From the NCBI GenBank assembly GCA_029934815.1, contig JAOZLM010000035.1, forward strand, positions 1-12,681: a stretch of 12,681 bases of DNA, read 5' to 3'. Source of the DNA: Desulfocapsa sp. (GTDB lineage: Bacteria > Desulfobacterota > Desulfobulbia > Desulfobulbales > Desulfocapsaceae). Below, in pieces: positions 8,405 to 12,681 of the stretch. The notes under the pieces were generated by a model that searched no databases, had not been told where the DNA came from, and was given only the letters and a program-made list of their open reading frames with translations. The translations under genes were made by a program, and so were the position numbers. How positions within the stretch are numbered: position 1 is the stretch's first letter; each line of letters begins with the position of its first letter.

Positions 8405-8463
8405 ATAGGTTTGCAGGATGCTGTTTCACCGCAATAACCTAAAAAAAGCCTCAACTTTTATTT

Positions 8464-8521
8464 TTGACAAGCTAAAAAAAGTGTTGTAGAAACCCATTTT
8501 GTGACATCATTATAATAATGA
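8464..8521 (+). promoter_or_regulatory. Candidate promoter region with a palindrome, upstream of the small ORF and MORN gene
   Basis: A perfect -35 box TTGACA (8464-8469) is followed after 17 bases by TAGAAA (8487-8492, 4 of 6 matches to the -10 consensus). About 20 bases on, a perfect TATAAT (8511-8516) lies inside the 15-base palindrome TCATTAT-A-ATAATGA (8507-8521), but it has no good -35 at the right distance. The palindrome could be an operator near the transcription start. In such AT-rich DNA chance matches are common. Confidence 0.35.
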
Positions 8522-8582
8522 CAAATTGATGAAAAATCGGAATTCAAGATGGATTTGTAAAAAACTTCATATTCGAGGCACG

Positions 8583-8638
8583 CAGAATTCACATCATTTC
8601 GGCGTACCAAGGTACATTCAAATGATGTGAATTTTGCA
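8583..8638. repeat. Strong hairpin with a second palindrome in its loop
   Basis: AATTCACATCATTT (8586-8599) and AAATGATGTGAATT (8620-8633) are perfect 14-base inverted repeats. The 20-base loop contains its own palindrome GTACC-AA-GGTAC (8604-8615). The structure ends about 15 bases before the ribosome-binding site of the 31-codon ORF, so in RNA it would sit in the 5' leader of that ORF and the MORN gene. It lacks a following T-run. It may be a protein-binding site, a leader structure or a small mobile repeat. Confidence 0.6.
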
Positions 8639-8663
8639 GTAACGAAAAAGATGGAGAGTTTTT

Positions 8664-8759
8664 ATGAATCCATCAATAATAACTCTGTTACTTATTTCTA
8701 TCACGTCTTACTCAACGCTCTCTTACGGACTTATCTTTGGTGAACTCTCTACATTTTGA
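8664..8759 (+). CDS. Possible 31-residue hydrophobic peptide overlapping the MORN gene start
   Basis: ATG at 8664 is preceded by GGAGAG (8653-8658) at proper spacing, the best ribosome-binding site in this neighbourhood. The frame runs 31 codons to TGA at 8757-8759. The peptide begins MNPSIITLLLISITS and is mostly Ile, Leu, Ser and Thr, which could form one membrane helix or a signal-like segment. Its last 23 bases overlap the start of the MORN lipoprotein in another frame, so it may serve to couple translation to that gene, whose own start has no clear ribosome-binding site. I recognise no family. It could also be a chance ORF, or the original N-terminus of the MORN protein separated by a frameshift. 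Confidence 0.4.
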   Translation: MNPSIITLLLISITSYSTLSYGLIFGELSTF

Positions 8760-9693
8760 CCCTTCATGGCGTTCTTATTTCCTCCTGGCATCCTCACTTC
8801 TTCTGTTTAGTGGCTGCGCCTCTTCCTGCATTGAAGGAAATTGCAGCAATGGTGCTGGCACCCGTTTTTTTGATAACGGTGAGCGCTACGAAGGACAATG
8901 GAAAAATGGTAAACGACATGGTCAGGGAAAGGCCACTTCTGCAGATGGTGATATGTATACCGGTCGGTGGAACCAGGGCGCAAAACATGGCATGGGTGTT
9001 ACTACAAATGCCGCTGGCGATCGCTACGAAGGTTCCTGGAGAAATGACAAAGCCCATGGAAAAGGGAGTATGACACTGGTTATGGGGGATCGTTTTGAAG
9101 GAAACTGGCAAAATGGCACCAAACACGGGAAGGGAAAAATCACCTATGCAAGTGGCGCCACTTATAAGGATATCTGGCACAATGGCAAGGAATCCGGCAA
9201 TGGCATTTACACCACTGTAGACGGCAAACACTATACTGACAAATGCCTTAGTGGAAATTGCAGGTCAGGTTACGGTATTGCCACAAAAGTTAATGGCGAA
9301 AAATATTCCGGTGAATGGCTAAACGGAATGCGACATGGTCGCGGTGCTCTTCATTCCGCCAACGGAGATGAGTACACAGGAGAATGGGTACGAAACCATA
9401 AAACCGGTTACGGCACATTACAGACAAGCAAAGGCAACAGCTATATCGGTAACTGGAAAAATGGTGTCTGGGAAGGTCACGGCACCTATAATTCCAGCAG
9501 TGGTACACGTTTTGTCGGCGAATGGAAAAATGGCAAGATGAACGGTAGCGGTACATTGCGATACCCAAATGGACGCCGCTATGTTGGGGAATGGAAGAAT
9601 GGTATAAAGGATGGCCGTGGAATGATGATCTTTCCAAGCGGATTTAAATACTCCGGAGAATGGAGAAACGACAAGATGGTTAGGGCATACTAA
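8737..9693 (+). CDS. MORN-repeat protein, predicted lipoprotein
   Basis: The 318-residue product has an N-terminal hydrophobic stretch (residues 14-25) ending in FSGC, with Cys27 as the likely lipidated residue; Phe at -3 is less common than Leu. After that come about 12 MORN repeats of 23 residues (YxGxWxxGxxHGxG) from residue 50 to the end. Repeat 6 is 24 long and degenerate, and the last is cut short (KYSGEWRNDKM). The motif C-x2-GNC occurs at Cys31-Cys36 and again at Cys170-Cys175, each time followed by a G-x-G-x6-GE stretch and a new repeat, which suggests two joined modules. MORN repeats form beta-hairpin arrays, often linked to membranes or protein binding; the partner here is unknown. 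The start is TTG at 8737 or GTG at 8740; no in-frame ATG exists upstream after the TAA at 8680. The Shine-Dalgarno is poor. It is probably exposed at the cell envelope, and its role is not inferred. Confidence 0.88.
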   Translation: MVNSLHFDPSWRSYFLLASSLLLFSGCASSCIEGNCSNGAGTRFFDNGERYEGQWKNGKRHGQGKATSADGDMYTGRWNQGAKHGMGVTTNAAGDRYEGSWRNDKAHGKGSMTLVMGDRFEGNWQNGTKHGKGKITYASGATYKDIWHNGKESGNGIYTTVDGKHYTDKCLSGNCRSGYGIATKVNGEKYSGEWLNGMRHGRGALHSANGDEYTGEWVRNHKTGYGTLQTSKGNSYIGNWKNGVWEGHGTYNSSSGTRFVGEWKNGKMNGSGTLRYPNGRRYVGEWKNGIKDGRGMMIFPSGFKYSGEWRNDKMVRAY

Positions 9694-9696
9694 TAT

Positions 9697-9785
9697 AAAT
9701 GACGAATACCGAACAAGGAATTACGAACCGCAGAAGTTAGAAACTTCGCCATTCGTCATTTCCTGTTCGATATTCTGCGGTTCGT
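9697..9785. repeat. Interleaved inverted repeats between convergent genes; possible bidirectional terminator
   Basis: Three blocks are followed by their reverse complements in the same order, not the reverse order. AAATGACGAAT (9697-9707) pairs with 9751-9761; CGAACAAGGAA (9710-9720) pairs with 9760-9769 with one bulge; ACGAACCGCAGAA (9723-9735) pairs with 9773-9785. A small hairpin, GAAGTT-AGA-AACTTC (9733-9747), sits in the middle. Because the pairs cross, they cannot all form in one simple hairpin. The element fills most of the gap between the MORN gene (plus) and the malic enzyme gene (minus), where a bidirectional terminator is expected. No clear T-run is present. Confidence 0.65.
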
Positions 9786-9819
9786 TGCATTACTGCGAAA
9801 CAGCAACCACCACACAATT

Positions 9820-11556
9820 TCACATCGCTACAATTGGCAGATACTCAGGATCCCAGCGCATTTTCCGAAGCAACTCACCCATCCTCGCCTCATCCCCTTC
9901 ATGCTGAAAGTTTGAGAAAACACATGGCCTGCTGACACCATGCTCAACGGCAGACATGGCAACGGCAAGGGCAACTTTCCCACTGACGTCTTTCAAAGAA
10001 CTAACGGCAGGAACCAGCAACCCTTCTTCCATTTCGGCCTTCGAAACGCATGAAGAAACAGCGTGAGCAGCAGCTGTAAAAAACTGCGGCAACACTTCTC
10101 TGGCACCGGAGCCAAGTACTCCAAGCCCTACACCCGGAAAAACAAATACATTATTACACTGACCAATACGGTGAGTAGTACCATTATGCTCAACCGGATC
10201 AAACGGGCTTCCCGTTGCCACAAGAGCTTTTCCATCTGTCCAACGATAGATATCTTCCGGCAGGGCTTCTGCCATAACTGTTGGATTTGACAATGGCATA
10301 ATTACAGGACGGTCTGTATTTTTATGCACAGCCTCGACAACTTCCTGAGTAAAACACCCTCCCACACCAGATGTACCTATCAACACTGTTACACCTGCCT
10401 GCCTGACAGCCCCAAGAAGATCGCAATTAGCTTCGTCTTGTAGCCATGGAACTTTCTCTTTATCCTTTGCAAACTTCATCTTGTACTCTTCAATGTCACG
10501 GTCTGTTGTCACAACACCACGTGAATCAAGGGTAAAGATTCTGTTTTTCGCTTCTTCTTCGGTAAGCCCTCCTGCAACAAGAGCTACACCAATTTGTTCA
10601 GCAACTCCTACGCCTCCGGCGCCTGCTCCATGCACGAGAAAAACCTGATCTTTCAGCTGCTCAAGCTTTATTTTCATGGCAGTAAGTATAGCAGACAGAG
10701 TCACAGCCCCCGTACCTTGAATATCATCATTAAAAGATATTAAATCATGGAGATAAGAATCACGAATGGCAAAAGCATTCTGTTTTGAAAAATCTTCCCA
10801 CTGGCACAGTGCATTTGGAAATACATTTCTAAATGCAATGGCAAAACGTCTGATAAAATCGAGGTATTCGTCACCGGTTATACGACGATGCCGCCAGCCG
10901 AGATACTCATTATCAGCAAGTAATTTCTCGTTGTTTGTACCCACATCCAACGAGATAGGTAAACAGTGCCAGGGAGCAACACCTGCACCTTGCGTATAAA
11001 GCATGAGCTTACCAAGACAAATTGCAATTCCTCCCGCGCCCTGATCGCCAATACCTAAAATACCCTGATTATCAGTGACCACTGCAACCCGAATATCTCT
11101 GTGGATGTATCTGCGTAGAATATCTTCGGCCTGATCGATATTACCCGGATAAAAATGCAGACCATTCGCTTGACGAAACATCGAAGAGTACTGCTGAACA
11201 GCAAGCCCAACTGTTGGAGTGTAGATTATGCCCATCAGGTTTTCAATATCACTCTTGATTAATGCATGGGCAAGGGTCACATTACGATCAAAGAGAGAGC
11301 GAAGATAAATAAACTTCTCTATGGGTTTATCTTTCGAATTGACTTTAATAATAGAATTTTCCACCTGATGTTCAAGGGTTCTGACTGCTGGTGGAAGCGC
11401 GGCCTCAAGCCCCAGTCGTTTCCTTTCAGAAAGACTGAATGCTGTTCCTTTATTCACAAAACTAATCCCGTGAATAGTTGGCCCGCTGGCATACACAAGG
11501 ATTTCCCTGGTATTGCCATATTCATCATATTTAAAACCGAACTGATTCTCTGCCAT
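9820..11556 (-). CDS. maeA: NAD-type malic enzyme (oxaloacetate-decarboxylating)
   Basis: This enzyme converts malate to pyruvate and CO2 with reduction of NAD(P); it is cytoplasmic. With the chosen start it is 578 residues, matching the large SfcA/MaeA and animal family (about 565-580), not the 400-residue or phosphotransacetylase-fused bacterial types. Motifs in order are YTPTVGLAVQQY with catalytic Tyr112, GIGDQGAGGIAICLGK with catalytic Lys183, the metal ligands in QWEDF and FNDDIQGTG, the nucleotide-binding HGAGAGGVGVAEQ, PLSNPT and FPGVGLG. Tyr112 and Lys183 have the same numbers as in the human mitochondrial enzyme as I recall it, which supports this start. ATG at 11556 has GGGAG five bases upstream. 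The frame is open further up, to ATG at 11619 and 11652, but those have weaker sites and the longest version would overlap kamA. Coenzyme choice cannot be settled by eye. Confidence 0.93.
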   Translation of the reverse strand: MAENQFGFKYDEYGNTREILVYASGPTIHGISFVNKGTAFSLSERKRLGLEAALPPAVRTLEHQVENSIIKVNSKDKPIEKFIYLRSLFDRNVTLAHALIKSDIENLMGIIYTPTVGLAVQQYSSMFRQANGLHFYPGNIDQAEDILRRYIHRDIRVAVVTDNQGILGIGDQGAGGIAICLGKLMLYTQGAGVAPWHCLPISLDVGTNNEKLLADNEYLGWRHRRITGDEYLDFIRRFAIAFRNVFPNALCQWEDFSKQNAFAIRDSYLHDLISFNDDIQGTGAVTLSAILTAMKIKLEQLKDQVFLVHGAGAGGVGVAEQIGVALVAGGLTEEEAKNRIFTLDSRGVVTTDRDIEEYKMKFAKDKEKVPWLQDEANCDLLGAVRQAGVTVLIGTSGVGGCFTQEVVEAVHKNTDRPVIMPLSNPTVMAEALPEDIYRWTDGKALVATGSPFDPVEHNGTTHRIGQCNNVFVFPGVGLGVLGSGAREVLPQFFTAAAHAVSSCVSKAEMEEGLLVPAVSSLKDVSGKVALAVAMSAVEHGVSRPCVFSNFQHEGDEARMGELLRKMRWDPEYLPIVAM

Positions 11557-11593
11557 GTCATCTCCCAAGGCCATTACAGCCTGTACTCGACAA

Positions 11594-11622
11594 TTGACTT
11601 TTTGCTGGCTATCCTCCATAAT
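11594..11622 (+). promoter_or_regulatory. Sigma70-like promoter for kamA, placed for a leaderless mRNA
   Basis: TTGACT (11594-11599, 5 of 6) and CATAAT (11617-11622, 5 of 6) are separated by exactly 17 bases. A start point about 7 bases after the -10 box falls at 11629-11631, on the kamA ATG. No Shine-Dalgarno precedes that ATG, which agrees with leaderless translation. The promoter lies within the upstream extension of the malic enzyme frame, which favours the shorter malic enzyme start. Confidence 0.5.
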
Positions 11623-11630
11623 ATGCCACC

Positions 11631-12680
11631 ATGACACACTGGAAAGAAACACTGCAGGACTGCGTGACTAAACCCGCCACCCTGGCACGCCATTTTGAGT
11701 TTGATTATACTGTATTGGATGCGGCTTGTGCAAGCTTTCCAATGCGAATTAATCGTTATTATCTGGGCCTGATTGAGACCGTTAACGATCCCATCTGGAA
11801 ACAGGCTGTTCCCGACACACTTGAACTGGAAGATAAGGTCTGTATTCCTGACCCATTAGGCGAAGAGCGTTTAAGTCCTGTGCCTGCAATTGTCCACAAA
11901 TACCCTGACAGAGTACTGCTTTTTGTCGCTTTTGAGTGCGCCATGTATTGTCGCTTTTGCACGAGAAAAAGAATGGTTGGCAGCAGTGCAATGTGCGTTA
12001 GCGAAAAGGCAATCGAAGAGGGTATTGAATACATCAAAAAAACAGCTTCTATCCGGGAGGTATTACTCTCTGGTGGAGACCCGCTTTTACTGTCAGACAA
12101 AAAGCTTGATTCTATCCTTGGCAGGCTACATGCAATACCGCACCTTGAAGTTATTAGAATTGGCAGTCGTGTCCCCTGCACCCTTCCCATGCGAATCACA
12201 GAAAACCTTGCAAATATTCTAGGGAAATATCACCCGCTTTACATAAACACCCACTTTAACCATCCACGGGAGTTAACACCTGAGGCAGCTAAAGCCTGCA
12301 CGCGCCTTGCCGGAGTCGGAATCCCTCTAGGCTGCCAGACCGTATTACTAAAAGGAATTAATGATAATGCTGAAACGCTTAAAAAGCTCTTCACCGGCCT
12401 TTTGAAAATACGAGTAAAACCTTATTATCTGTTTCAGGGAGATCTTAGCCTTGGCACAAATCATTTCAGGACCCACAGCAGCTGTGGTATAAATATCATG
12501 AAGCAGTTGATAGGATCCGTTTCGGGTATGGCAATACCAACCCTTGCACTGGATGCACCCGGTGGAAAAGGCAAGATCCCCCTTACTCCAGATTACATTA
12601 TCTCAACAGGTACAAATCTCACATTCCGAAATTATTGTGGTGAGATTTGTTCATACCCTGAGAATGGCAAACCGTTATAA
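11631..12680 (+). CDS. kamA: Lysine 2,3-aminomutase family radical SAM enzyme
   Basis: Likely reaction: L-lysine to L-beta-lysine, using S-adenosylmethionine, a Fe4S4 cluster and PLP. The radical SAM ligands are Cys103, Cys107 and Cys110 in CAMYCRFCTRKR. Downstream are LLSGGDPL, NTHFNHPRE and GIPLGCQTVLLKG, all typical of KamA. Asp271 (GDLSLG) and Asp308 (LDAPGG) correspond to the lysine-binding aspartates of the clostridial enzyme, and Lys315 (GGKGKIP) to its PLP lysine; the spacings of 37 and 7 residues equal those of Asp293, Asp330 and Lys337. This favours true lysine mutase over the EF-P modifier EpmB, although the 349-residue length is short beside the 416 of the clostridial protein and close to EpmB. 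The start is ATG at 11631 without a Shine-Dalgarno; the stop TAA is at 12678-12680. Beta-lysine could feed osmolyte synthesis (ablA/ablB) if an acetyltransferase gene follows, but that lies beyond the window. Confidence 0.88.
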   Translation: MTHWKETLQDCVTKPATLARHFEFDYTVLDAACASFPMRINRYYLGLIETVNDPIWKQAVPDTLELEDKVCIPDPLGEERLSPVPAIVHKYPDRVLLFVAFECAMYCRFCTRKRMVGSSAMCVSEKAIEEGIEYIKKTASIREVLLSGGDPLLLSDKKLDSILGRLHAIPHLEVIRIGSRVPCTLPMRITENLANILGKYHPLYINTHFNHPRELTPEAAKACTRLAGVGIPLGCQTVLLKGINDNAETLKKLFTGLLKIRVKPYYLFQGDLSLGTNHFRTHSSCGINIMKQLIGSVSGMAIPTLALDAPGGKGKIPLTPDYIISTGTNLTFRNYCGEICSYPENGKPL

Positions 12681-12681
12681 A

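Larger units (their letters stand above)
7797..8663. other. Long AT-rich intergenic region between the divergent folD operon and the MORN gene
   Basis: No frame of convincing coding character, no tRNA fold and no CRISPR-like array is seen in these 867 bases. The region should hold the promoter of the folD-acs operon on the minus strand, but I could not pick a pair of -35 and -10 boxes with confidence. It contains the hairpin at 7921-7957, a small nested inverted repeat near 8187-8227 (CCTGAA/TTCAGG around AAGCT/AGCTT), the REP-like element at 8236-8404, a candidate plus-strand promoter near 8464-8521, and the hairpin at 8583-8638. The run 7980-8160 is especially AT-rich and otherwise featureless. 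Confidence 0.7.

Noticed and set aside
8236..8640. Possible CRISPR array from the repeated palindromes
   Set aside because: The repeats are inverted pairs of different sequences, with no regular direct repeat and spacer pattern.
8794..9637. Minus-strand frames of 115 and 145 codons
   Set aside because: Antisense to the MORN repeats, which give open antisense frames because of their periodic Gly/Trp/Asn codons.
11557..11652. N-terminal extension of the malic enzyme frame to ATG 11652
   Set aside because: It would overlap the kamA start and promoter. The ATG at 11556 has a better ribosome-binding site and gives the expected family length and catalytic residue numbering.
11759..12199. Minus-strand frame of 146 codons
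   Set aside because: Antisense to the radical SAM core of kamA; no independent features.

Overview
The window looks like a piece of chromosome from an anaerobic, moderately AT-rich bacterium that carries the Wood-Ljungdahl (reductive acetyl-CoA) pathway. The gene content fits a Desulfobacterota (former Deltaproteobacteria) lineage, perhaps Desulfobulbales. This assignment is inferred from gene content and protein style; no rRNA or other marker gene is present.

Region 1 (1-7796, all on the minus strand, transcribed right to left) is a C1/acetyl-CoA operon. Its order is folD (methylene-H4F dehydrogenase/cyclohydrolase), the Ni-CO dehydrogenase catalytic subunit (acsA/cooS type), an 894-residue single-ORF fusion of MetF (methylene-H4F reductase) with AcsD (small subunit of the corrinoid iron-sulfur protein), and acsB (acetyl-CoA synthase). 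The last gene runs off the left edge. Together these proteins interconvert methenyl-, methylene- and methyl-H4F, pass the methyl group to the corrinoid protein, and join it with CO and CoA at the Ni-Ni-Fe4S4 A-cluster. The pathway can run reductively or, in acetate oxidisers, in reverse. The MetF-AcsD fusion is the most unusual object here. The two enzymes are joined by a linker of about 250 residues that contains a 90-bp tandem duplication, and a good Shine-Dalgarno plus ATG lies inside the linker and could start a separate AcsD product.

Region 2 (7797-8663) has no gene. It holds a hairpin upstream of folD, a REP/MITE-like element with nested inverted arms (about 8236-8404), a candidate promoter overlapping a palindrome, and a strong hairpin at 8586-8633.

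Region 3 (8664-9693, plus strand) holds a possible 31-codon hydrophobic peptide with a good ribosome-binding site. Its end overlaps the start of a predicted lipoprotein built of about 12 MORN repeats.

Region 4 (9694-9819) is the intergenic gap between convergent genes. It contains an unusual set of interleaved inverted repeats.

Region 5 (9820-12681) is a divergent pair: an NAD-type malic enzyme (minus) and a lysine 2,3-aminomutase family radical SAM protein (plus). They share a short intergenic stretch with a good sigma70-like promoter placed so close to the kamA ATG that its mRNA may be leaderless.
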